From positions 1-64,000 of the IMG/VR virus record IMGVR_UViG_3300047667_000558: a DNA stretch of 64,000 bases; one strand, written 5' to 3'. This DNA comes from a virus. The position numbers and the translations under genes are program-made. Shown in pieces: positions 51,035 to 60,265 of the stretch; position 1 is the stretch's first letter, and each line of letters starts with the position of its first letter. The notes below the pieces were generated by a model, which made no database searches, was not told where the DNA came from, and saw only the letters and a list, made by a program, of their open reading frames with translations.

Positions 51035-51891
51035 CACAAGGATATATTTTTCTAGGCGTTGATGACCCAGATAAAACAACCAATATCGAATGTGCATATG
51101 CGTTGAGCCTTAGTATTAAACTGGCTGACCCAGACGCAGAAACGTGTGTCGTAATTCATAAGTTTGCCCATGTTCCTAAAAGGTACGAGAATGGATTTGA
51201 CTACATTGTGGAATTACCATATGGGCGTACAGATGTAAATCACCACGATATTATGCTTGATTTTTGGCAGATGTATTATTGCACACCATTTGACGAAACT
51301 ATGTTCATCAACACTTATTCGCTTGCAATTGATAACATTATCAGTCTATGGGAGATGCGCAAATTTGATAGTATTGTGTTTGGCAGTGCCCAAGATTATC
51401 GGGGCGGTGGGACATATGATGTTTCTAAATTTATTGCACAAGCACGTAACAAAATTCCAGAATTTGACACTGATGTAATCTATTTTCGTAAAGACCTGTT
51501 AGCTAGTGAATTTTTTAAAATGGCTGACCCAGTATTCAAACACTGGCGCGACATTTTTCGTAGTCACTTGCCTGAATACAGCCTAGCAGATTTTGACTTC
51601 ACAATGGTTATAAACTTGGTTGCACAGATATTGGGCGAAAGCTATCAATCTCCTGAATATTTTGATTACACTGATCTCTCATTGAATTTCTTGTTTGACC
51701 TCGAAACTGACATCCAAACAGATTGGTTAAATAGTGTTAACATTTGGATCACTGACAACATAGATGTAAAAATAAACAACCATCGCCAAACTGGTATATT
51801 TTATTACAGTGATCCTAGTTTCATGACTACTGAAATTTTAAGGAAATTACATGACAATTACACTGCAGTCACGGCCACGCTCGTCGAATAA
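51031..51891 (+). CDS. Glycosyltransferase-like protein, diverged GT-A
   Basis: A 286-residue protein, started at MTQGYIFLGVDD (ATGA overlap with the previous stop). The N-terminal part (NIECAYALSLSIKLADPDAE, then CVVIHKF) resembles the donor-binding half of GT-A enzymes. At the usual D-x-D site the sequence reads MFINTYSLAIDNI, so the metal motif is weak. The middle and C-terminus (YFRKDLLASEFFKMADPVF) follow the pattern of the 49384 protein, so the two are probably distant paralogs. The 3' end overlaps the next gene by 41 bases. Confidence 0.45.
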   Translation: MTQGYIFLGVDDPDKTTNIECAYALSLSIKLADPDAETCVVIHKFAHVPKRYENGFDYIVELPYGRTDVNHHDIMLDFWQMYYCTPFDETMFINTYSLAIDNIISLWEMRKFDSIVFGSAQDYRGGGTYDVSKFIAQARNKIPEFDTDVIYFRKDLLASEFFKMADPVFKHWRDIFRSHLPEYSLADFDFTMVINLVAQILGESYQSPEYFDYTDLSLNFLFDLETDIQTDWLNSVNIWITDNIDVKINNHRQTGIFYYSDPSFMTTEILRKLHDNYTAVTATLVE

Positions 51892-52843
51892 AGTCTGTTA
51901 TATCTACTATAACGATTGGACAGGTGAAATCTTGTCCGTTGGCCACAGTTTACGCCCAACGTCCCCCGCTCCATATTTTCAGTGTGAAGACTTGGCGGCA
52001 CATCAAATCATCAACGGTACCAAGTCCGATAAAAATTATATTGTCACTGTTGGCATTAACGACGACGCACAACTAGTTAAAAAATCAAAATATCTACAGG
52101 TTTCACAAAAAGAAAAAACATTGTACCTGTTGCCTGAAAAAGTGTTGCCATCATGGGATATACGTGCTACTATATACAAAACAAACTCTACATTATTGAT
52201 TGAAATCAATAATACAATGGTGTCTCGCTTAGTCACAGAACATATGCGCCGTGAAGTGTCTATGCAAGACGACGTTGTGTTTAAGTTTTACATCATCCGC
52301 AAAAATATGCCTGATTGCTTACTCAAGGTCATAGACGTGGACGTCCATGAGCTAATCAATCATGGACACGTGACTGTGCCACTTGCTGACATTAATCAAT
52401 TTGCAGGGCTAGACGACATAGCCATTATGACGTGCCGTCTTTTCGAACATTATTACTTCGTTGTAACAGACAATAAATACTTAGGCAATGACAGTGCGCC
52501 CGCATTGCAAGTTACCGATAAGAAATGGCAATTTGTCCAGACGGATACAGAATCTCATATTGAGTTTAATCAGACAGGCGACAAAATAGAAATAAAGAGC
52601 ATTGTTGACGCAACGCAATTGACGGTCGCAGGATTGCATCAACGGCATCTAACATTTTATATAGTAGGTGACACCCCTGATGAATATTATGATCATATAA
52701 CAGTAAATGTCAATGATCTTCGTATGGGCAAGACAACAAAATTTATAATTGATTTTGACATAATGGATATGAATATCATATACCGTAACCAATTACTTAA
52801 AGTGAATAAGAGGACCTTATATGACACTGACACCGATCAATGA
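51851..52843 (+). CDS. Hypothetical protein, beta-rich, in the glycosyltransferase operon
   Basis: A 330-residue protein with a TAAGGAAA ribosome site, beginning within the end of the previous gene. It is strand-rich with regular hydrophobic alternation (KVCYIYYNDWTGEILSVGH, KTLYLLPEKVLPSWDIRATI, RHLTFYIVGDTPDEYYDH) and few Cys. It could be a structural or carrier protein rather than an enzyme. No family identified. Confidence 0.55.
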   Translation: MTITLQSRPRSSNKVCYIYYNDWTGEILSVGHSLRPTSPAPYFQCEDLAAHQIINGTKSDKNYIVTVGINDDAQLVKKSKYLQVSQKEKTLYLLPEKVLPSWDIRATIYKTNSTLLIEINNTMVSRLVTEHMRREVSMQDDVVFKFYIIRKNMPDCLLKVIDVDVHELINHGHVTVPLADINQFAGLDDIAIMTCRLFEHYYFVVTDNKYLGNDSAPALQVTDKKWQFVQTDTESHIEFNQTGDKIEIKSIVDATQLTVAGLHQRHLTFYIVGDTPDEYYDHITVNVNDLRMGKTTKFIIDFDIMDMNIIYRNQLLKVNKRTLYDTDTDQ

Positions 52844-53837
52844 TTTTGACATCATTTACATTAGCTATGACGAACCAAACGCAGACGCGAACTGGCATGA
52901 TCTATTAGACAAATGCCCATGGGCTAAGCGCAGCCATGGAGTATATGGCAGTGACGCGGCGCACAAGGCCGCTGCGAGGCTATCTGAAACCAGTAGGTTC
53001 CTCACTGTCGACGCTGACAACATTGTTGATCCAGAGTTCTTCAATTTAGAGATTGATATGGCAAAACTTGGACGCAGTGATGTGATTAGTTGGGCAGCAA
53101 AGAATGAGATTAACGGGTTGGTCTATGGCAATGGTGGCATCAAATGTTGGCCAAAGCATGTCGTTGAACGCATGCAAACACATGAAGCGGCACCTGAAAA
53201 TAATCCCGCTGCACAGGTGGACTTTTGTTGGAACATCAATTATGTTCAGATGAACAATGTGTATTCACACGTTTACAATAATGCAAGTCCCATGCAAGCA
53301 TGGCGTGCAGGCTTCCGCGAAGGCTGTAAGATGACACTAGTTGGCGGCGACGTAGTAGCGGATAAGGCTCAAGTCAAAAAGGTACATCACAAAAATCTGC
53401 AACGTTTGCTTGTATGGCAATCGGTAGGCACAGACGCTACAAACGGCGACTGGGCTAGGTATGGTGCCCGTCAGGGGTCTGTGATGACCAATCTACAGCA
53501 AGATAGCTGGGATTGGCGTATGGTACGTGATTTTAAATGGCTCAACAATTTCTGGGCAACAAACATCGCCCCATCGTTTGATGTGCAAGATTATACAAAT
53601 GAAGCCGATATTCGTATGTGCCCCAACACTGGATACAAGTGGGACAACCTGAAGTTAGCAGAAGAGACCATCTCACTAGGCCAACAATGCCGTGATGAGT
53701 TGGGCTTAGTGATAGCTGATCTTGACGCACAGGGCAGTAAGTTCTTCAAAGCAGTATACGTGAATCCGGCACGAGTTGCGCCCATGGCTCGCGAAGAAGA
53801 AGTCATTAATGAAATCAAGGAAACAAATAATGAATAA
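52821..53837 (+). CDS. Glycosyltransferase family 2-like protein
   Basis: A 338-residue protein with a GT2-type start (FDIIYISYDEPNADANWHDL), a gap-free Rossmann stretch, then D-A-D in SRFLTVDADNIVDPEFF, the metal- and nucleotide-binding motif. The later WAAKNEINGLVYGNGGIKCW and QVDFCWNINYV would be the acceptor side. The ribosome site is GAGG. Overlap is 23 bases upstream and 8 bases with the radical SAM gene. Sugar donor and acceptor are unknown. Confidence 0.7.
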   Translation: MTLTPINDFDIIYISYDEPNADANWHDLLDKCPWAKRSHGVYGSDAAHKAAARLSETSRFLTVDADNIVDPEFFNLEIDMAKLGRSDVISWAAKNEINGLVYGNGGIKCWPKHVVERMQTHEAAPENNPAAQVDFCWNINYVQMNNVYSHVYNNASPMQAWRAGFREGCKMTLVGGDVVADKAQVKKVHHKNLQRLLVWQSVGTDATNGDWARYGARQGSVMTNLQQDSWDWRMVRDFKWLNNFWATNIAPSFDVQDYTNEADIRMCPNTGYKWDNLKLAEETISLGQQCRDELGLVIADLDAQGSKFFKAVYVNPARVAPMAREEEVINEIKETNNE

Positions 53838-55410
53838 AGATGACTTAGAACTCAAAGGATTTAAGATTTCCAACTCTGGAGCAGTGCAGATGGAAGATGC
53901 AAACTTAAATGTACTAAAGGGGTTACTAGATAAGAAAGGCTGCGGACTATGTCTTGCCAAATGGAACCAAGTAACACTCCATTTGGGTACAGGCCTGATG
54001 CATAGTTGTCACCATCCAGTACCGCATAAAATTCCATTAGAGGAATTGAAAGACAATCCTGCGGCATTATTCAATACGAAACACATTAAAAAAGCACGTA
54101 AACAAATGCTTAATGGTGAGAAGCCTTCTGAATGTGATTACTGCTGGCGGATCGAAGAAAATGGCGACACCAGCGACAGGTTGTACAAAAGTATTGAGCC
54201 ATGGGCATTGCCATCATATGACAGAGTGGTTGCATCGACTGGTGACGAAGATGTATTTCCAAGCTATCTTGAGGTAGATTTCAGTAACGCATGTAACATG
54301 AAATGTGTGTATTGTGGTCCTGAATTTTCCAGCAAGTGGGTGAGCGAATTAAAGCAAAAAGGTCCAATAAAATTAATGGAAGGAACTCCTGAAGAATCTT
54401 GGGCACAAGGCTGGCAAGACTTAGACAGTCTAAGTTACAAGCAGAGTGAAGAAAATCCGTATGTAACTGCTTTCTGGAAATGGTTTCCAGAAGCGTACAC
54501 TCATTTAAAAGAGTACCGAATTACAGGCGGTGAGCCACTGATGAGTAAAGAGACCTTTAGAAGTATTGATTGGTTAATCGCAAATCCAAATCCTGAGTTA
54601 CAGTTCAGCATGAACTCGAATTTATGTGTGCCGGACAAGATTTGGGATAAATTTATTGACAAATTAGAAATCTTAAAGAGTAATAATACTATCAAAAAAG
54701 TAACTATGTATGTAAGTGCTGAGTCATGGGGCGAAGCAGCAGAATACGCACGGACAGATATGGACTTCGAATTGTTTAAGACCCGTGCCGAACAACTTGC
54801 GGAAATCGGTAATGTCAGAATAGTAGTGATGGCGGCATTCAATGTGTTGGCTATCACCACATTCAAAACATTATTGGAATGGATTTTAGAATTAAAGAAA
54901 AAACACAATACAAACTCAATTATTGTCAATGATGAAATCAACACTGGATATAAAATGGCTGGGACAGATTTTAAAGAACGGGCAGAAAAGAATCCAAGTC
55001 TAGTAGATTCATATGCTATTGGAATTGATATACCATACGTGCGTCACCCGACCCATTTAGATGCACAGTATTGCAGCGATGACTTAGTCGAAGATTATCT
55101 GTTGCCTGCTCTGGACTTCATGAGCAATAATGTAGCATGGTCATCGTACAATGGTCATCAAGGTTTCGAGGCACATGAAGTAGAAAAATTAAAACGTATT
55201 ATCTATCATCGAATTTATTTTAATCCTAAAAATAATCCGCGATCTGAAGACACGAAGATCAAACAGCAACGCGCATTGTTTTACGAGTTTGTTGAGGTGC
55301 TTGATGCCCGTCGCAATACTGACTTCTTAGCTGTGTTTCCTGAAATGAAAGAATTCTACGAGATATGCAAGAACGAGAAATTACAGGTTGATGCGAAATT
55401 CAATAAATGA
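53830..55410 (+). CDS. Radical SAM enzyme with twitch-like domain
   Basis: A 526-residue protein starting at MNKDDLELKG (AAGGA ribosome site). It carries the radical SAM cluster C-x3-C-x2-C at Cys155, Cys159 and Cys162 (ACNMKCVYCGPEF), followed by the SAM-binding GGEPLMSKETF. Upstream Cys and His residues (CGLCLAKWNQ, SCHHP, CDYCWRIEENG) could bind an auxiliary cluster, as in SPASM/twitch enzymes. Such enzymes modify peptides, sugars or cofactors by radical chemistry. Phage versions are known but their substrates are mostly not. The neighbours suggest a sugar or a glycosylated virion protein as substrate (inference). Confidence 0.8.
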   Translation: MNKDDLELKGFKISNSGAVQMEDANLNVLKGLLDKKGCGLCLAKWNQVTLHLGTGLMHSCHHPVPHKIPLEELKDNPAALFNTKHIKKARKQMLNGEKPSECDYCWRIEENGDTSDRLYKSIEPWALPSYDRVVASTGDEDVFPSYLEVDFSNACNMKCVYCGPEFSSKWVSELKQKGPIKLMEGTPEESWAQGWQDLDSLSYKQSEENPYVTAFWKWFPEAYTHLKEYRITGGEPLMSKETFRSIDWLIANPNPELQFSMNSNLCVPDKIWDKFIDKLEILKSNNTIKKVTMYVSAESWGEAAEYARTDMDFELFKTRAEQLAEIGNVRIVVMAAFNVLAITTFKTLLEWILELKKKHNTNSIIVNDEINTGYKMAGTDFKERAEKNPSLVDSYAIGIDIPYVRHPTHLDAQYCSDDLVEDYLLPALDFMSNNVAWSSYNGHQGFEAHEVEKLKRIIYHRIYFNPKNNPRSEDTKIKQQRALFYEFVEVLDARRNTDFLAVFPEMKEFYEICKNEKLQVDAKFNK

Positions 55411-55426
55411 AACTGGTACCGTAATC

Positions 55427-56668
55427 ATGTTTAATATATTCCCAGTATGGCCTGATCCAAAATATCCTAAGTCTGATATATTTGCTGTTAATTATAAGAT
55501 AACAGATGTATCAGACAGTGGTCCATTATTGATATGGCACGAGTTAAATGGTGACCCAATGGCACCACCATTTAATACCATACTCGACGGCACGCTGTTT
55601 GCTAAGTTGGACAGCGAGACTATTGACCGAGTTAACAACAAGACTGCATGGATAGTGATCAACACTGCAAACGAATGTATTGGTCCCTCGTATACAGACG
55701 AGGAGGTACGGGTAGACTATTTAAATTTGCACGAAATATTAACGGTATCTGCCATGAAATATGGGATTGATCCTACGTCGGTTATATGGTTGACTGGTGA
55801 CTTAAATGCCGAAGACAAATTGATTGACCTAACACCAATTCACGTTATAAGTGCCTGCGTCTTTGTGCCATTAGTACACCGCATGATTACTGCACACCAA
55901 ACAGCAGTATCATTGTCAACGTTTTCACATCCATATAAATTTAAAAATGTTGCAATCTCTCCTAATCGTCACATAAATTCGCATCGAACTTACATGATTA
56001 CCAGACTGGCGCAATTGGAATTGTTGGAAAACATAAACTACAGTTTTCCCAGAAATATACACGGTAAAACAATCAGCGACGGATACTGTGATCTTAAAAT
56101 TAAAAGCAACATATCACCCACGTTTGATCAACACAACTTAATTGACTGGGACCAGATGGCAGTTACGTGCATGGAGCTATATCAATGTGAGTTGCCACTA
56201 ACAATTGACGTTGACCCCAATACCAATACGTGTCTAGGACTAGACGCCTTCCTGACATTGAAGCAGCCATACCAAGACAGCATATATAGTATTCTGACAG
56301 AGTCGCATGCAGACGGCGGTAAATGCTTTATTAGCGAAGCGTTGGTCGTGGCTATCGTTATGCAGACGCCATTCTTGTTAGTAGGAAATCGAGGCGTGAT
56401 CGCACAGATGCGGGCATGGGGATTACACACATTTGACGATCTATTTGATGAATCATACGACGACGAGGTTGATGATATTAAACGGTATGAAATGATCATC
56501 GAACAGATACAACGCATTGACAATATGCCATGGGAAGAATTGTTAGCAATTCGCATGAGTATGAAACAAAAATTAGATGAGAATGTTACTCGTTTAGCTA
56601 CACTGTCTGCCGAATTAGATCAGTCTCTCAATGACAAGTTAAGTCGTATTATTGCGAATAGTAACTAA
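55427..56668 (+). CDS. Hypothetical protein of the marine-phage WGLHTFDDLFDESYD type
   Basis: A 413-residue protein. Starts at ATG 55427 or 55391 are both possible; I prefer 55427, which avoids a 20-base overlap. The C-terminal 110 residues (CFISEALVVAIVMQTPFLLV, then MRAWGLHTFDDLFDESYDDE) match a conserved region of unknown proteins in marine T4-like phages. The rest is an alpha/beta mix with no motif I can name. It ends the rightward operon and overlaps the convergent cupin gene by 30 bases. Confidence 0.6.
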   Translation: MFNIFPVWPDPKYPKSDIFAVNYKITDVSDSGPLLIWHELNGDPMAPPFNTILDGTLFAKLDSETIDRVNNKTAWIVINTANECIGPSYTDEEVRVDYLNLHEILTVSAMKYGIDPTSVIWLTGDLNAEDKLIDLTPIHVISACVFVPLVHRMITAHQTAVSLSTFSHPYKFKNVAISPNRHINSHRTYMITRLAQLELLENINYSFPRNIHGKTISDGYCDLKIKSNISPTFDQHNLIDWDQMAVTCMELYQCELPLTIDVDPNTNTCLGLDAFLTLKQPYQDSIYSILTESHADGGKCFISEALVVAIVMQTPFLLVGNRGVIAQMRAWGLHTFDDLFDESYDDEVDDIKRYEMIIEQIQRIDNMPWEELLAIRMSMKQKLDENVTRLATLSAELDQSLNDKLSRIIANSN

Positions 56669-57013
56669 CGGCACATCACAGTCGTCCCATCGTTTTGTAA
56701 GCATACTGACAAATCTTAGATCAGTGACTGCTTTAAATGAATGTGGAAGGTACGCAGGAACGCGCACACTGTCGCCAACGTTTAACACAGTTGTGTACTC
56801 ACAACTATCACCGTATTCAGTAAAATTACAAACACCATCCACCACCATGATATATTCAACAAACTCAGGATGATAATGATATCCTCGTTCATTGCCTTGC
56901 AATGTAGTGAGTAAGTTGTATTCTACTATATGGTCGTCTGGAAAGAAACTCTGAATGGTGCCACGCGGATCACCAAATACAGTAGGGGTCATTATTGTGC
57001 AATATTTTAACAT
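56639..57013 (-). CDS. Cupin protein, WxcM/FdtA-like sugar isomerase type
   Basis: A 124-residue single-domain cupin. Motif 1 is GYHYHPEFVEYIMVVDG (G-x-H-x-H-x4-E-x6-G), motif 2 is GDSVRVPAYLPHSFKAV. The leading DPRGTIQSFF and KRWDD ending recall the dTDP-sugar 3,4-ketoisomerases that sit next to DegT aminotransferases. The metal-binding His pair is intact. It lies last in the minus-strand sugar operon, coupled to the aminotransferase by TAATG. Alternative: a dTDP-4-keto epimerase-like cupin. Confidence 0.65.
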   Translation of the reverse strand: MLKYCTIMTPTVFGDPRGTIQSFFPDDHIVEYNLLTTLQGNERGYHYHPEFVEYIMVVDGVCNFTEYGDSCEYTTVLNVGDSVRVPAYLPHSFKAVTDLRFVSMLTKRWDDCDVPLVTIRNNTT

Positions 57014-58083
57014 TATATTCCTCGTTTAACAATTTCGCTGATATGACTGACATCAGCGTATGTCAGGCTGTGTTGACTAGGCAAATGCAATCCTCTCCGT
57101 GCAATAGTTTCTGCGTTTGGGATGTCTGTCTGTTCAAATTGACTATGGAACGGTTGCTGAGTCAACGGCTGGTAAGCAATACGGTAACCAATGTTGTTGA
57201 GCTTTAATGACTCTATGATTTCATCGCGATATAAAGTTAATATCTCTGGGTAAATTGGCGCAGTGTTGTGTAGGTTAGTACCTACAAACATTGCATGGCC
57301 TCCCAAATGTGTGCGGTACCATTCATAAATTTGCTTTTTATGATCTACGATCTCCTGTAACCGTTCAAATTGTCCTAATCCAAATGCAGCCTGCAAGTCT
57401 GTAAATTTATAATTTAGTCCCATGGTGTTATAAATCTCACCATCGGCCACTGTTCTGCCGAAGTTCTTGATAGCCTTGATTTGGTCACTGATGTCGTCGC
57501 AATCAGTAACGATGCAGCCACCTTGTCCGGTCGTAATCATTTTAGGTGCACCAAAACTAAACACACCCATATCTCCCAGTGTGCCTACATGTTTGCCGTC
57601 ATGGAAACTTCCCAATGACTGTGCACTGTCTTCAATTACCATGACGCCCTGTGATTGTAATTTGATAATTTCTTCAGTGGTGTCTTTTGACAATCTGCCG
57701 TTGATACTGGTTACAAATACTACGCCACAATCGGGCGGAATTTTTTTAAAGTCGATGGTACATGAGGTATTATCGATGTCAACAAAGCACGGTACACCGC
57801 CTAAACTGATCGCCCCGTTAACAGTTGCTGCCTGTGTGTACGCACTCGCCGCGAACTTGACCCCAGGCCGTATGCCCGCAATCATGGCCGCTATGTGCAA
57901 TCCAGCAGTCGCGCTAGTAACCATGTGAGCGTGTGCGCTGTTTGTGTACTCACAAATCTTGTCTTCTAGCTCTCGCGTCAATTTATGTTCCATGATCCAA
58001 CCGCCCGAAGACATGTACTCCGACACGCGGTCACGCTCAGCTTGAGTGTATTCAGGATTCATATAGCTATTAGGTGTTATCAT
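57013..58083 (-). CDS. DegT/DnrJ/EryC1 sugar aminotransferase
   Basis: A 356-residue PLP enzyme that transfers an amino group to a keto-sugar nucleotide. The PLP Lys is Lys181 in FSFGAPKMITTGQGG, with the upstream IEDSAQSLGS motif and a downstream LNYKFTDLQAAFGLGQFERL. I start at MITPNSYMNPE (58083). The frame extends 7 codons further upstream. It overlaps the preceding epimerase gene by 14 bases. With a cupin and epimerase alongside, the product is likely an aminodeoxy-hexose. Confidence 0.85.
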   Translation of the reverse strand: MITPNSYMNPEYTQAERDRVSEYMSSGGWIMEHKLTRELEDKICEYTNSAHAHMVTSATAGLHIAAMIAGIRPGVKFAASAYTQAATVNGAISLGGVPCFVDIDNTSCTIDFKKIPPDCGVVFVTSINGRLSKDTTEEIIKLQSQGVMVIEDSAQSLGSFHDGKHVGTLGDMGVFSFGAPKMITTGQGGCIVTDCDDISDQIKAIKNFGRTVADGEIYNTMGLNYKFTDLQAAFGLGQFERLQEIVDHKKQIYEWYRTHLGGHAMFVGTNLHNTAPIYPEILTLYRDEIIESLKLNNIGYRIAYQPLTQQPFHSQFEQTDIPNAETIARRGLHLPSQHSLTYADVSHISEIVKRGI

Positions 58084-58978
58084 GCTGCACCATATAATCT
58101 TCATATGTTTTTGTCAAGGCGTCTTCAATAGTAAATTTAGGTTTCCATCCCAATGACCGCAATCTGGAATTGTCCATGCGCCGATGCAGGACACCTTCTG
58201 GCTGATCACGGTTGAACCAAAGTCTGCCAGTGAACCCGCTTATAGTCTTCAATCGGTCGGCAATGTATCCGATACTAATGGCCTCGCCATAGCTGACATT
58301 GACAACGTCAAATTCGTCGTTGTTAATGATTAAGTCGTATGCTGTGATTGCGTCTTCAACGTACAGGAGGTCACGTGTCTGGTTACCACTTCCCCATATT
58401 TCAATTTCGGTCAAGTCGTCTTGGACAGCATTGTGAAATTTCTCAATCAGTGCACCGATCACATGTGCGTACTTGCCGTTTCTTTCACCCGCTCCGAAAA
58501 TATTGGTGTTGATTGCGGTAGTCCATTTTGATCCATAGTTCGCATTATGTGCTTTAATTTGTTCCATGCCGAGTAGTTTACACATTGCACTTGGCATATA
58601 CGCTGGATGCGGTTTGCCGGACATCAAGTCATCTTCAACAAAATATTGATCATTGCCTGCATTTGGATAACTACATCCACTGCCCTGTAACAACACCCTG
58701 TGGATTTTATTCTCGTGAGCAGTTTGCAATAGATTGTTCTGGATACTAATGTTGTCACCATACACCGAAAAGCTGTTGTCCAAGTCTTCCTGTATGCCAC
58801 CAACTGACGCCGCATTAATGATTACATGGGTAGGTTCGTACAGACTAATGTCAACCCGTGTGGCAATATAATTTTTATAGTTGATAGTGGACGTGTTGCC
58901 ACCCTCACAATTGTCAAAATATTCCATCATCTTGCTGCCGATCAATCCGCGATTTCCGGCGATGTAATATGAGTTCAT
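58070..58978 (-). CDS. NAD-dependent epimerase, GDP-fucose-synthase-like, altered active site
   Basis: A 302-residue SDR-type protein with a Rossmann start (AGNRGLIGSKMMEYF), NAASVGGIQ, and LLQGSGCSYP, closest in pattern to GDP-fucose synthase. The catalytic Y-x3-K is replaced by Ser130-A-M-C-Lys134 (PSAMCKLLG), so Tyr is Ser; Lys remains. The nearest Tyr is seven residues before the Lys. The enzyme may have changed its reaction or lost it. A good AAAGGAA ribosome site lies inside the 40-residue gene upstream, with an ATGA overlap. Confidence 0.75.
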   Translation of the reverse strand: MNSYYIAGNRGLIGSKMMEYFDNCEGGNTSTINYKNYIATRVDISLYEPTHVIINAASVGGIQEDLDNSFSVYGDNISIQNNLLQTAHENKIHRVLLQGSGCSYPNAGNDQYFVEDDLMSGKPHPAYMPSAMCKLLGMEQIKAHNANYGSKWTTAINTNIFGAGERNGKYAHVIGALIEKFHNAVQDDLTEIEIWGSGNQTRDLLYVEDAITAYDLIINNDEFDVVNVSYGEAISIGYIADRLKTISGFTGRLWFNRDQPEGVLHRRMDNSRLRSLGWKPKFTIEDALTKTYEDYMVQHDNT

Positions 58979-59097
58979 GGCGTGTTCCTTTTAATATCTT
59001 GGCATAGTGTCTTTATGTCTGTTGTGGTCATGCATAAGTGACACCGCACTCGCTGCCCACGATCTTCTCCAACAAAAAATAATCTAACGTTAGTCAT
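58975..59097 (-). CDS. 40-residue Cys-containing small protein
   Basis: A short frame, ATG at 59095-59097, fits exactly between the methyltransferase and the epimerase: 8-base overlap upstream and ATGA overlap downstream, like every other junction in the operon. It has a basic and hydrophobic start (TNVRLFFVGEDRGQRVRC), a C-x2-C pair (CHLC) and a third Cys near the end (IKTLCQDI). Metal binding is possible. No clear ribosome site precedes it, so translation may depend on coupling. Without it there would be a 111-base gap in an otherwise gapless operon. Confidence 0.6.
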   Translation of the reverse strand: MTNVRLFFVGEDRGQRVRCHLCMTTTDIKTLCQDIKRNTP

Positions 59098-60265
59098 TTT
59101 CGATCACATGTACAGTTGGCATTGCAAACACCATCTTACCGCCAGCAGCAATCCAATCTGCTTCTTTCTCGACGAACATATCTTTGAAACCAAAGTTAGG
59201 GACAAAAAATACGTCAGCTTTTTCTCTTGCTTCCTCTTCAGAAATAATCGGAATGTTTGTCCCTACCGTAAATCTGCCAATCTTGTCAGGATGTATTTCA
59301 GCAGCACCGTCAAATAAGTCATACAGTCCCCATAATTGTAGCATTGTATTCCCCTTCGTACTGGCACCATAAACGTAACATGACAATCCTTCATCCTTAA
59401 AGGCACGAAGCACTTGTTGTAATTCCTTGCCATTGTGTTCGATTGTTTCAGCAAAGGTATCAAGGCTTGACAAATCCTCTTGATATGATATACTACCGCC
59501 GCTATAATGTCTACCCCATATTTGATAGCTACCGCCTTGAATGTCATTCTCAACTACTTTGAAAATCTCTAATCCATTCTGCTCGTACAATCTGACAAGA
59601 CTGTCGTAACTGTAATATTCCAAATGCTCGTGACAAATATTGCCAACATCATACATTTCCAGCATTGGAGCAAGCGTCATCAATTGGGCGATAAAGACGC
59701 CGTCACTTTGCAACGTCTCTTTCACACACTGGATGAATTGATTTGGATTATCCATGTCGTAAAACATTCCAATCGCGGTGATCACTTTTGCTAATTTGCC
59801 ATCCATATGAGAGTGGTTCCACATCATTGGGATCACGATGTCGGCGTGATTAGCCAGCTTGGTAATGAGATTTGCAGCAGGTTCGCACCCAACACGGACG
59901 CGCCATGAATCAACCCCACTTAATAACGTGCCATCATTCGCACCAATATCTAACACTACATCACCTATGTCAGTTATTGTGTTGATCATGGCGGCAATAT
60001 CCAATAGGTTATCTCTCAATTTAGCATTAATTCCGCTCTGATACCAATAGTGATCTTGGTACAATATTTTAGGATCAACTGTATGCCTGAGTTGCACTAA
60101 GTCGCACTGTTCACATTGATCAAGGACTAATGGTGCCTTTGGTGTCTGTGCATTAGACGCCTGCAATGGAAAATCGTTTATACAGATTTGTCCAAAGTCA
60201 ATAATCTCTTTAAGTTTCCCATCACAAACTCTACATGTGGTGGCAATGTTAACACAACTATTCAT
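59090..60265 (-). CDS. SAM-dependent sugar C-methyltransferase
   Basis: A 391-residue protein of the NovU/TylC3-like C-methyltransferase type. The N-terminal zinc module has CRVCDG and CEQCDLVQL. The SAM-binding motif is VLDIGANDGTLL, and the region AQLMTLAPMLEMYDVGNICHEHLEYYS contains the conserved His-Glu-His signature. The C-terminal Rossmann part (CYVYGASTKGNTMLQLWGL) is also typical. It would add a branching methyl to a 4-keto-deoxysugar. Start at MNSCVNIATT (60265) with 8-base overlap to the upstream gene. Confidence 0.85.
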   Translation of the reverse strand: MNSCVNIATTCRVCDGKLKEIIDFGQICINDFPLQASNAQTPKAPLVLDQCEQCDLVQLRHTVDPKILYQDHYWYQSGINAKLRDNLLDIAAMINTITDIGDVVLDIGANDGTLLSGVDSWRVRVGCEPAANLITKLANHADIVIPMMWNHSHMDGKLAKVITAIGMFYDMDNPNQFIQCVKETLQSDGVFIAQLMTLAPMLEMYDVGNICHEHLEYYSYDSLVRLYEQNGLEIFKVVENDIQGGSYQIWGRHYSGGSISYQEDLSSLDTFAETIEHNGKELQQVLRAFKDEGLSCYVYGASTKGNTMLQLWGLYDLFDGAAEIHPDKIGRFTVGTNIPIISEEEAREKADVFFVPNFGFKDMFVEKEADWIAAGGKMVFAMPTVHVIEND

